Assembly: GCA_002413145.1 (NCBI GenBank)
Contig: DHWK01000135.1
Coordinates: 5,187 to 10,964, forward strand
DNA from: a bacterium UBP12_UBA5184
GTDB lineage: Bacteria > Vulcanimicrobiota > Vulcanimicrobiia > Vulcanimicrobiales > Vulcanimicrobiaceae
Direction of reading: 5' to 3'
Length of the DNA stretch: 5,778 bases
The notes under the pieces were generated by a model. It was not told the origin of the DNA and ran no database searches. It was given only the letters and a program-made list of their open reading frames with translations. This document shows positions 1 to 4,898 of this stretch, piece after piece (within the stretch, counting starts at the first letter, position 1; every line of letters begins with the position of its first letter). Both the position numbers and the translations under genes were made by a program.

Positions 1-2
1 AT

Positions 3-275
3 ACGGCTCGCGGCGCGATCGTCGAACCCGAAGCGGTCCTCGAGGCGCTCGAGAGCGAACGCCTCGGCGGTTACGGTTCCGACGTCTTCGATCCCGAAGA
101 TCCGAACGCGCACCCGCTCAACCAGAAGATACTCGCGTTCGAGAACGTCGTCGTCACCGCGCATTCCGCGTTCTGGTCGGCGGAATCGATTCGCAGCATC
201 CGCGCGCGTATCGCCTACGAGTTTCGCCACGTGCTCTTGAGCGGCGAACCTCCCCGTTTCGGGAGATTGGCTTAG
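3..275 (+). CDS. D-isomer-specific 2-hydroxyacid dehydrogenase, C-terminal 90 residues (5' end outside window)
   Basis: This is the 3' end of a gene whose reading frame is open from base 3 to a TAG at 273-275. The 90 visible residues match the end of the NAD-binding domain and the return to the catalytic domain in NAD(P)-dependent D-2-hydroxyacid dehydrogenases, which interconvert 2-oxoacids and D-2-hydroxyacids in the cytoplasm. The visible landmarks are ARGAIVEPEAVLEALESERL (residues 2-21), the GSDVFDPEDP segment with the likely catalytic Glu at residue 32, and TAHSAFWS with the catalytic His at residue 54. The AFWSAES wording after the His resembles the CtBP-like/phosphoglycerate-dehydrogenase-like branch more than lactate dehydrogenases. 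The substrate cannot be told because the N-terminal half is missing. The stop overlaps the stop of the convergent gene at 272, leaving no room for a terminator between them. Confidence 0.9.
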   Translation, partial: TARGAIVEPEAVLEALESERLGGYGSDVFDPEDPNAHPLNQKILAFENVVVTAHSAFWSAESIRSIRARIAYEFRHVLLSGEPPRFGRLA

Positions 276-547
276 GCCACGCCCGCCAGGGCGTCGGCGA
301 GGCGTTTGCGCAGTGCGGCGAGCGAGGCCTCGAGATCGCCCGCCGCAGCCAGGGCTTCGAGCGCCGCAAGGGTCGCGGCGGCATCGGTTCGCTCGAGTAC
401 GAGCGCGATTCTGTTCGCGAGTTCCTGATCGAGGCGTTCGATGGCGCGCTTGGCCATGTTCGCTTGGCCGAACGAATATGCGTGGTGGCTCGCGTTGCCC
501 AAGAGTTTGAGTTCGGATTCGAGCCAGTTGCGATAGTTCGTGAACAT
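272..547 (-). CDS. Small helical hypothetical protein (91 aa)
   Basis: I do not recognise this protein. The start is supported by a GAGGT Shine-Dalgarno sequence (bases 557-553 read on the minus strand) five bases before the ATG at 547. Codon use follows that of the confident genes, with C- or G-ending Leu, Ala and Arg codons. The N-terminus (residues 1-30) is polar with aromatic residues (Tyr5, Trp8, two adjacent His, Tyr24), followed by about 60 residues rich in Ala, Leu, Glu and Arg that should form two or more amphipathic helices. There is no signal peptide, membrane segment, Cys pair or obvious DNA-binding motif. It is transcribed divergently from the Rieske gene and convergently with the dehydrogenase, with a 4-bp stop overlap. 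A small helical-bundle or coiled-coil adaptor is possible, but this is only inference. The competing minus-strand frame here is Arg/Ser/Pro-rich and looks like a shadow. Confidence 0.68.
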   Translation of the reverse strand: MFTNYRNWLESELKLLGNASHHAYSFGQANMAKRAIERLDQELANRIALVLERTDAAATLAALEALAAAGDLEASLAALRKRLADALAGVA

Positions 548-616
548 CGTTGACCTCGCGAGCGGCGTGCGAGAGAGGGAGGTGTCCCTTCGCTTCGGCG
601 AAGCGCCCCATCTCCA
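548..616. promoter_or_regulatory. Divergent intergenic region between the helical hypothetical gene and the Rieske gene
   Basis: This 69-bp spacer must hold the control signals of both divergent genes. The minus-strand Shine-Dalgarno lies at 553-557. A plus-strand purine tract (GAGGGAGGTG, 575-584) resembles a strong ribosome binding site but sits 32 bases before the Rieske ATG, with a hairpin at 588-603 in between. A TTGACC at 550-555 could be a plus-strand -35 box, but I see no -10 at the right spacing, so no promoter is called. Confidence 0.45.
588..603 (+). promoter_or_regulatory. UUCG-tetraloop hairpin in the Rieske 5' leader
   Basis: CTTCGC, TTCG, GCGAAG forms a perfect 6-bp stem closed by a C(UUCG)G tetraloop, one of the most stable small RNA hairpins known. 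It begins three bases after the purine tract at 575-584 and ends 13 bases before the ATG at 617. There is no T-run after it, so it is not an intrinsic terminator for the Rieske strand. Folding would bring the displaced purine tract to about 16 bases from the ATG. A role in translation or mRNA stability is inferred. Confidence 0.5.
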
Positions 617-928
617 ATGGAGTTCATACCCGTCGCGACGACCGACGAATTACCCCCCGGCAGCCGTAAAACGGTCGTCGTCGGCGAGCGTGAGGTCGCT
701 CTCTTCAACGTCGCCGGCACGTTCTATGCGATCGACAACACGTGTCCTCACCAGGGCGGCCCGCTCGGCGAAGGTTGGCTCGAGGGAACTATCGTCACGT
801 GCCCGTGGCACGCCTGGTGCTTCGACCTGCGAACCGGAACGATGACGTTGGGCGAGTTTTCGCAGATCGATACGTTCGAAGTTCAGGTCGCGGGCTCGCT
901 CGTCTCGATCGCCTCGTTGCCGCGATAG
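617..928 (+). CDS. Rieske [2Fe-2S] ferredoxin (103 aa)
   Basis: A complete single-domain Rieske protein of the soluble ferredoxin type (NirD/BphF-like). It would carry one electron through a [2Fe-2S] cluster to an oxygenase or reductase partner in the cytoplasm. The cluster ligands are all present: Cys43 and His45 in CPHQGG, and Cys62 and His65 in CPWHAWCF. The usual FYAIDNTCPH strand precedes the first pair and GTIVTCPWH precedes the second. Length and end point fit the family, and no signal peptide or membrane anchor is seen. The ATG at 617 is the only in-frame ATG after the stop at 551, but no Shine-Dalgarno sits directly before it; the candidate tract lies beyond the leader hairpin. No oxygenase or nitrite reductase gene is adjacent, so the partner is unknown. 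The last 46 bases overlap the 3' end of fni on the other strand. Confidence 0.93.
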   Translation: MEFIPVATTDELPPGSRKTVVVGEREVALFNVAGTFYAIDNTCPHQGGPLGEGWLEGTIVTCPWHAWCFDLRTGTMTLGEFSQIDTFEVQVAGSLVSIASLPR

Positions 929-1953
929 AGCGCCTCGGGAAGAGTCTCGATCGTGCGGCAGCCGCTGGCGAACATCGCGATGCGCAAGCCGGCGACGAGT
1001 TGCTCGAGTGCGGCGCAGGTCGCCTCGCCGGAATGTGTCGCCGGTTCGAGTAGCGGAAGTCCGACGCCGGCGAGGTCCGCTCCGAGCGCGAGCGCTTTCG
1101 CGATATCGACGCCGCTGCGCACGCCGCCGCTCGCCACGAGCGGGACGGCCGGGAAAGCCGCCCGTACCGCAAGCGTCGCCTCCACCGTCGGATAGCCCCA
1201 GCCCGCGAACGTTTCGGCGAGTTCTTCACGCCGAGGATCGCGCGAGCGCCGGCCCTCGACGCGCGCCCACGACGTACCGCCGGCGCCGGCGACGTCGAGC
1301 GCCGCGACGCCGGCCTCGAGCAAGCGCGCCGCGCTCGAAACCGAGAGTCCCGAGCCGACGCTCTTCGCGATCACCGGGACGTCGAGCGAACGGCACAGCG
1401 CGGCGATCTTCGGAAGCAGTCCGCGAAAATTCGTATCGCCGTTTGTCTGCAACGCTTCCTGCAGGGGATTGAGGTGCAGGTACAAACCATTTGCGTCGAT
1501 CGCATCGACGGCGGCGCGCAGGTCGTCGATCGAGATCCCGTAGTTGAGCGACACTGCCCCGATGTTGGCGAAGAGTGTGACGTTCGGCGCGAGGTCGCGC
1601 ACGCGATAGGTCGCGAGCAATGCCGGATTCTCGATCGCCGCTTTTTGACTGCCGAGTCCGAGTGCGGCGCCGCTGGCTTCGGCCGCCGCGGCGAGGTTCC
1701 GATTGATGTCGCGCGCGCGCTGGGTTCCACCCGTCATCGATGAAATGACCAGCGGAATCCCCAGCCGGCGGCCGAGAAAAGTCGTCGCCGTCTCGACGTC
1801 CTCGAGGGCGAATTCCGGGAGCACTTCGTGCCGCAGGCGCACGCCGCCGAACCCCGTCTCGAGTTTCGAGGCGACGTCTTCTTTGAGACAGATGTCGAGG
1901 TGGCGCGATTTGCGCGCTTCGGTCGCGCGCGGCGCGGGCGTCGGCTCGGCCAT
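883..1953 (-). CDS. fni: Type II isopentenyl-diphosphate delta-isomerase, FMN-dependent (356 aa)
   Basis: This cytoplasmic flavoenzyme interconverts IPP and DMAPP, the five-carbon units for quinones, carotenoids and hopanoids, using reduced FMN and Mg2+. It is a TIM barrel of usual length with the family motifs in order: RKSRHLDIC (14-22), SSMTGGT (71-77), GLGSQ (99-103), HLNPLQE (160-166, with the conserved Gln165 and Mg-binding Glu166), GDTNF (172-176), KSVGSG (197-202), GAGGTSWARVE (223-233) and ASGGVRSG (274-281, flavin phosphate loop). I chose the ATG at 1953 because GGAG lies nine bases upstream; an in-frame TTG at 1983 would add ten residues with no family match. pfpI ends 108 bp upstream on the same strand, so co-transcription is possible. 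The stop lies inside the convergent Rieske gene. No mevalonate or MEP pathway gene is nearby. Confidence 0.96.
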   Translation of the reverse strand: MAEPTPAPRATEARKSRHLDICLKEDVASKLETGFGGVRLRHEVLPEFALEDVETATTFLGRRLGIPLVISSMTGGTQRARDINRNLAAAAEASGAALGLGSQKAAIENPALLATYRVRDLAPNVTLFANIGAVSLNYGISIDDLRAAVDAIDANGLYLHLNPLQEALQTNGDTNFRGLLPKIAALCRSLDVPVIAKSVGSGLSVSSAARLLEAGVAALDVAGAGGTSWARVEGRRSRDPRREELAETFAGWGYPTVEATLAVRAAFPAVPLVASGGVRSGVDIAKALALGADLAGVGLPLLEPATHSGEATCAALEQLVAGLRIAMFASGCRTIETLPEALYRGNEAIETSEPAT

Positions 1954-2061
1954 GGCTAAGCGCTCCGCGTTGAACGACGGCAATTCCTATCCCCAGCCTC
2001 TGCCGGCGCCGCGGGGGCAGCTGCTGCGAACCGCGGTGCAACCCAGCGGGTGTTCGCTCTA
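1954..2061 (-). promoter_or_regulatory. fni leader / pfpI-fni intergenic region
   Basis: A 108-bp spacer between two genes on the same strand. It holds the GGAG ribosome binding site of fni (1966-1963) and a GC-rich imperfect hairpin at 2000-2020 (CTGCC and GGCAG arms plus an inner C-G pair set). The hairpin has no U-tract in either direction, so it is not a convincing terminator. No clear -35/-10 pair is visible. The size would allow a separate fni promoter. Confidence 0.35.
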
Positions 2062-2628
2062 CTAGACGGGTTGGCCCAAGGCGGCAGACGCCAGTTTCTC
2101 GAGCATCGCGCGGTTGAAGAGCATCATGTCGCCGGCGCCGCGCGCCGTGATCCAATGACTGTCTTGGACGGTCGGCTGGTCGCGATAGAGACCACCCGCA
2201 TTACGGATGTCGTCGGCGATCGAGGCCGAGCCGGTCATCGTCCGGCCGCGCGCGACTTGCGCCGAGATCAGCACGTGCGCGCCGTGTCCGAGCGCAAAGA
2301 TCGGCTTCTTCGCGGCGTCGAATTCCTTGACGAAGCGCTGGACTTCGCGTTCCGCCCGGATGCGGTCGGGCGAATATCCGCCCGGAATCAGCAGCGCGTC
2401 AAAATCCTCGGCGGTGCATTCGGCGACGACCTCCTCCGCCTTCAGGGGCTGGCCCTCGTCGGATCCGCGCTTCGAGCGGATCCGCTGACGCGCTTTGTCG
2501 TCGACGCCGACGACCGTCACGATCGCACCCGCCTCTTCGAGGGCGCGTCGCGGCTCGTTCAGTTCGGCCTCTTCGAAGCCGTCGCCGACCAGCGCGGCGA
2601 TCCGCTTGCCTTCAATACCTTGTTGCAT
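2062..2628 (-). CDS. DJ-1/PfpI-family protein lacking the nucleophile Cys (188 aa)
   Basis: The fold is clear. GDGFEEAEL (15-23) carries the acidic residue near the active site, FDALLIPGGYSPDRIR (76-91) matches the PfpI loop, and KKPIFALGHGAHVL (107-120) is the nucleophile elbow. Members usually act as cysteine hydrolases, deglycases/glyoxalases or chaperones in the cytoplasm, with Cys-His at the elbow (ICHG in Pyrococcus PfpI). Here the Cys is Gly114 (codon GGA) while His115 is kept, and Asp88 replaces the Glu contributed by the neighbouring subunit. The only Cys is residue 71, before the PGG loop, so classic thiol chemistry looks impossible. A chaperone, ligand-binding or regulatory role is inferred. 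Length is typical; residues 43-66 hold a charged segment (RQRIRSKRGSDE). A weak GAGA lies five bases before the ATG. The membrane protein gene ends 30 bp upstream, so the two are probably co-transcribed. Confidence 0.9.
   Translation of the reverse strand: MQQGIEGKRIAALVGDGFEEAELNEPRRALEEAGAIVTVVGVDDKARQRIRSKRGSDEGQPLKAEEVVAECTAEDFDALLIPGGYSPDRIRAEREVQRFVKEFDAAKKPIFALGHGAHVLISAQVARGRTMTGSASIADDIRNAGGLYRDQPTVQDSHWITARGAGDMMLFNRAMLEKLASAALGQPV
2460..2484. repeat. 9-bp perfect inverted repeat inside the pfpI-like gene
   Basis: CGGATCCGC at 2460-2468 and GCGGATCCG at 2476-2484 are perfect inverted copies separated by seven bases. They encode the charged RIRSKRGSDE segment of the PfpI-like protein. 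The mRNA could form a 9-bp stem. It may be a chance product of codon choice; no second copy was seen in the window. Confidence 0.5.
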
Positions 2629-2658
2629 GCGCGTCTCGTTCGCGGCGTAGGCGCCCGT

Positions 2659-3234
2659 TCACTCCAGCGGGTCGTAGCGAGCGAGCGTCTCGCCGAAAGC
2701 GCGCAATGCCAGAAAACCGAGCAACGCCGCGAGCGCCAGCCAGCCGTACGGCGGGACGCCGGCCAGGGGTAGCAGCACGATCGCTCCGCCGGCGACGAAC
2801 GCGAACAGCGCGTAGGTTGCGGCGGCGGCGCCTTGCCGCAGCGTCCCCGATAGCCCAACTAGCGCTGCAATCAGCGAGCCGGCGAAGAGCGCCGCGACGT
2901 TGGGCCAAGACCAGGCCACGTGGCGCGACATCGCGACCGCAAGCATCGCCACCGGCGCTGCGCCCGCGACGCAGCTCGCCGTCAACGCGTGCGCGCGCGC
3001 GAGTTGACGTCCGTAGAGCGGCGCCGTGAAATAGGTGAGGTCGCGTACGCGAATTTCGAGCCCGGCGCTCGCGGCTGCTACGATGCAGTATGCGTACGCC
3101 ACGACCGGCCATCCGATCTCGACGTCGCCGGCGGCAAGGAGTGCGCCGACCAAAATTCGCGCCGCGAGTCCGAACACCGACGAGGGGCGCAGGTCGCGCC
3201 GCGCGATCGCGAAGGTCGCACGGACTGCTTTCAC
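2659..3234 (-). CDS. Small multi-pass membrane protein, partner of the degenerate ABC ATPase (191 aa)
   Basis: I do not recognise a named family, but the protein looks like a reduced ABC-2-type membrane subunit. After a short basic N-terminus (KAVRATFAIARRDLR) about six hydrophobic segments follow, near residues 18-35, 42-58, 83-101, 110-128, 137-159 and 163-179. There is a charged cytoplasmic-type loop at 59-82 (GLEIRVRDLTYF...LYGRQLARAHA). The start is the GTG at 3234, whose GTGA overlaps the TGA of the ABC-like gene. The frame stays open upstream to 3708, but that part is an Arg-rich antisense-like shadow without membrane character. Translational coupling to the ATPase-like gene suggests the two proteins bind each other in the inner membrane. 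The substrate is unknown. The next gene (pfpI-like) follows 30 bp after the stop. Confidence 0.85.
   Translation of the reverse strand: MKAVRATFAIARRDLRPSSVFGLAARILVGALLAAGDVEIGWPVVAYAYCIVAAASAGLEIRVRDLTYFTAPLYGRQLARAHALTASCVAGAAPVAMLAVAMSRHVAWSWPNVAALFAGSLIAALVGLSGTLRQGAAAATYALFAFVAGGAIVLLPLAGVPPYGWLALAALLGFLALRAFGETLARYDPLE
2980..3009. repeat. Inverted repeat around an alternating CG tract in the membrane protein gene
   Basis: CGTCAAC (2980-2986) and GTTGACG (3003-3009) are perfect inverted 7-bp arms. The 16 bases between them can extend the stem after one G-A mismatch (2988-2992 with 2997-3001, one G-U pair). Bases 2985-3001 strictly alternate purine and pyrimidine, mostly CG, a sequence type known to favour Z-DNA. 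All of it lies in coding sequence (RQLARAHALT), so codon choice may fully explain it. Confidence 0.45.
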
Positions 3235-3755
3235 GCGACGCGCGTCGCCAAGAGCGCCGCCTCCGGCTGCAGGCGCGCCAGGATGTCGGCGACGCCCGGA
3301 GGCGGCGTCTCGAGGACGATGAGGGCGACGCCCGGCGCGAGCGCGAGCGCGACGGCGCGCGCGTAGGAAGGCGTCGCCGTCGATTCGAGCGCCGCAAGGA
3401 GCGTCTCCGCGTTGCGCCGCAACGTCTGCGGGTCGAGATCCCAGACGTCGGCGCGGAAGCGAACCTCGCGTTCGAGGCTGCGCGTTCCGCCCGAAAATCC
3501 GCACGCCGGAATGAAGCCGACAAGCCGTTTCGCCTGGGCGGGCTGTACGCGCGAATCGAAATCTCCGACGAAGACGGAGCCGCAGGTGGGTTTGACGATC
3601 GCGGCCGCGATGCGCGCTGCGATGTGCGCGCCGCGCTCGTCGGCCTGCGTGACGGTTTCGCGCTCGGCCGGACCCAGGACGCTCGAAAACGGCTCGACCA
3701 GTTCGCATCCGTCGCGGACGAAGCGAGCCGCCGAGATGCGTAAGATCGGGTTCAT
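3231..3755 (-). CDS. Degenerate ABC transporter ATPase-like protein lacking ATP-binding motifs (174 aa)
   Basis: The sequence follows the ABC ATPase layout without gaps over its first 80 residues: a start like ILRISAARF, LGPAE at 27-31, IVKPTCGSVFVGD at 53-65 (usually LLKPTSGxVxVxG) and AKRLVGFIPA at 75-84. At the Walker A position (37-45) it reads QADERGAHI instead of GPNGAGKST, so the P-loop Lys is Ala43 and the Ser/Thr are His44 and Ile45. The LSGGQ signature is absent; YARAVALALAP (131-141) is the region after it. Walker B reads LIVLETPP (145-152), with Glu149 for Asp and Thr150 for the catalytic Glu. At 174 residues it is shorter than the usual 220 or more. The frame is intact with normal codon use, so this looks like a maintained pseudo-ATPase rather than a fresh pseudogene. 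The ATG overlaps the NAPRT stop (ATGA) and its TGA overlaps the membrane protein start (GTGA). Confidence 0.78.
   Translation of the reverse strand: MNPILRISAARFVRDGCELVEPFSSVLGPAERETVTQADERGAHIAARIAAAIVKPTCGSVFVGDFDSRVQPAQAKRLVGFIPACGFSGGTRSLEREVRFRADVWDLDPQTLRRNAETLLAALESTATPSYARAVALALAPGVALIVLETPPPGVADILARLQPEAALLATRVA
3410..3424. repeat. Near-perfect 15-bp palindrome in the ABC-like gene
   Basis: CGTTGCG (3410-3416) and CGCAACG (3418-3424) are exact inverted copies around a single C. They lie within codons for TLRRN of the ABC-like protein. With a one-base spacer this suits dimeric protein binding more than an RNA hairpin, but no function can be claimed and chance is plausible. Confidence 0.4.
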
Positions 3756-4861
3756 GCGACCGGCTGGAGGCGCGGATTCAGACGTTCGGGCCGGCCGGTT
3801 TTGTGGCACGCAATCCAGCGGCCGTCGCGTTCGAGCGCGACGACGTCGGCGGTGAAATCGAAGCGGCCCGAACCCTCAAAGAACGCGCTGCCGACCGCGT
3901 AGGCGTCGACCGGGACGCGCTCTACTTCGAAGCGCGCGATCTTGCGGGCGTCGAATCCGCCGCTGGCAACGATTCTGACGCGCTCGAAGCCCTGCTCGTC
4001 GAGTGCGCGCCGTACGTTGCGCACGAGCGGCGGGACGACGCCGGTCGGCACGAAGGTTCCCATCTGCGACCAGAGCGACTTGTCGACCAGCGTCCCCGAG
4101 GTATCGAGCCGGACGCCCCACAATCGCGTTCCGAGCGCGCGTGCGACGGCGAGGCTCGTCCCGACGCAGTCGTTCTCGAAATCGACCAGCGCGATCAAGT
4201 GAACGCTGGGATCGATGTGCTCGGCGAATTTCTTCGTCGCCAGCACCGTGTCGCCGCCGTACGCGGCGATGAGCGCGTGCGGCACGGTTCCCATCCCACG
4301 CGCACCCCACCACTCCGCGTTGGCGTCGGTCGAAACGCCGAGTGCGCCGGAGATGTAGGCGGCGTAGCCGTCGCCGGTCTGCATCTGATGGTGGTCGAAG
4401 CGAGCGGGAAAGAAAAGGACGTCCTTGCCGGCGGCGGCCGCGACGATCTGGCGGGCGTTGGTCGCGATGCGGGTGCGCCGCGAGAGCACGCCGAGATAGG
4501 GCGTCTCGAGGTGGGCGAACGACCCGTAGTCGCCCTCGATGCTCAGCACCGTTTCGTACGGAGCGACCTCGTCGCCGTCGAAGAGAGCCCGAACGTGCAG
4601 CTCCGCCCACCCATCGAGCCAGCCTCCGCCTCCCCGATCGAGACGGCCGCTGCAGAGTTTGAGGATCGCGATCGCCTCGTCGATCCCGCACAGGACCGAA
4701 TCGTTGCGCTGAAAGACCTGCATGCGCACGCGCGGATGATGATCGTCGCGTTCGAGAATGTCGCGCGCGCGATTGAAATAGGTGTCGGAGTAATAGCCGG
4801 CCCGCATCTTCTCTACCGGGAGGTGAAAAATCTCCGGATTCAAACGCTCGGCGCGCAGCAT
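3752..4861 (-). CDS. pncB: Nicotinate phosphoribosyltransferase (369 aa)
   Basis: This cytoplasmic enzyme joins nicotinate to PRPP, using ATP, to make nicotinate mononucleotide, the first step of NAD salvage. The fold is the type II phosphoribosyltransferase barrel shared with quinolinate PRTase. Seen in order: AGYYSDTYF (21-29), the N-terminal sandwich domain with LCGIDEAIAIL (57-67), VLSIEGDYGSFAHLETPYLG (105-124), RTRIATNAR (129-137), RGMGTVPHALI (188-198), LVDFENDCVGTS (225-236), RLDTSG (251-256), VASGGFD (298-304) and AVGSAFFEG (322-330). Length fits the shorter bacterial group. The ATG at 4861 is where family similarity begins; the open frame up to 4981 lies over polX and has no family match. 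No Shine-Dalgarno precedes it, so the mRNA may be leaderless. It heads the minus-strand gene run, and its TGA overlaps the next ATG, implying translational coupling. Confidence 0.9.
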   Translation of the reverse strand: MLRAERLNPEIFHLPVEKMRAGYYSDTYFNRARDILERDDHHPRVRMQVFQRNDSVLCGIDEAIAILKLCSGRLDRGGGGWLDGWAELHVRALFDGDEVAPYETVLSIEGDYGSFAHLETPYLGVLSRRTRIATNARQIVAAAAGKDVLFFPARFDHHQMQTGDGYAAYISGALGVSTDANAEWWGARGMGTVPHALIAAYGGDTVLATKKFAEHIDPSVHLIALVDFENDCVGTSLAVARALGTRLWGVRLDTSGTLVDKSLWSQMGTFVPTGVVPPLVRNVRRALDEQGFERVRIVASGGFDARKIARFEVERVPVDAYAVGSAFFEGSGRFDFTADVVALERDGRWIACHKTGRPERLNPRLQPVA

Positions 4862-4898
4862 GGGATGTTCGTACGAATCGGCCGAAGGTTCGTCCTTT
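4862..4898. promoter_or_regulatory. 37-bp divergent spacer between pncB and polX with a 10-bp palindrome
   Basis: TTCGTACGAA at 4868-4877 is a perfect palindrome, followed by an inverted pair CGAA-GG-TTCG at 4883-4892. The palindrome offers TACGAA on each strand as a weak -10-like hexamer. On the minus strand it ends six bases before the pncB ATG, as expected for a leaderless transcript; on the plus strand it would leave a short leader. The polX ribosome binding site GAAGG (4884-4888) lies ten bases before its GTG. Promoter or operator function is inferred. Confidence 0.4.

Noticed and set aside
154..720. Minus-strand open frame of 188 codons
   Set aside because: It is Arg/Ser/Pro-rich, crosses the dehydrogenase end, the 91-residue gene and the Rieske start, and has no support.
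1954..1983. TTG start giving fni ten more residues
   Set aside because: The ATG at 1953 has GGAG at nine-base spacing and the added residues match nothing in the family. It cannot be fully excluded, because purines also precede the TTG.
2000..2020. GC-rich hairpin considered as an intrinsic terminator after the PfpI-like gene
   Set aside because: It has a short imperfect stem and no T-run on either strand.
2050..2772. Plus-strand open frame of 240 codons
   Set aside because: It is antisense to the PfpI-like gene, whose motifs are unmistakable, and shows no fold or motif of its own.
3235..3708. Upstream extension of the membrane protein frame
   Set aside because: The extension is Arg-rich, overlaps the ABC-like gene and has no membrane character. 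The GTG at 3234 overlapping the TGA gives the natural start.
3231..3755. ABC-like gene considered as a frameshifted normal ATPase
   Set aside because: None of the three frames over the Walker A site encodes GKST, and the expected flanking motifs stay in one frame on both sides.
4860..4898. ATG at 4860 as the polX start
   Set aside because: It has no ribosome binding site, overlaps the pncB start codon and adds 13 residues not seen in the family. The GTG at 4899 has GAAGG upstream.
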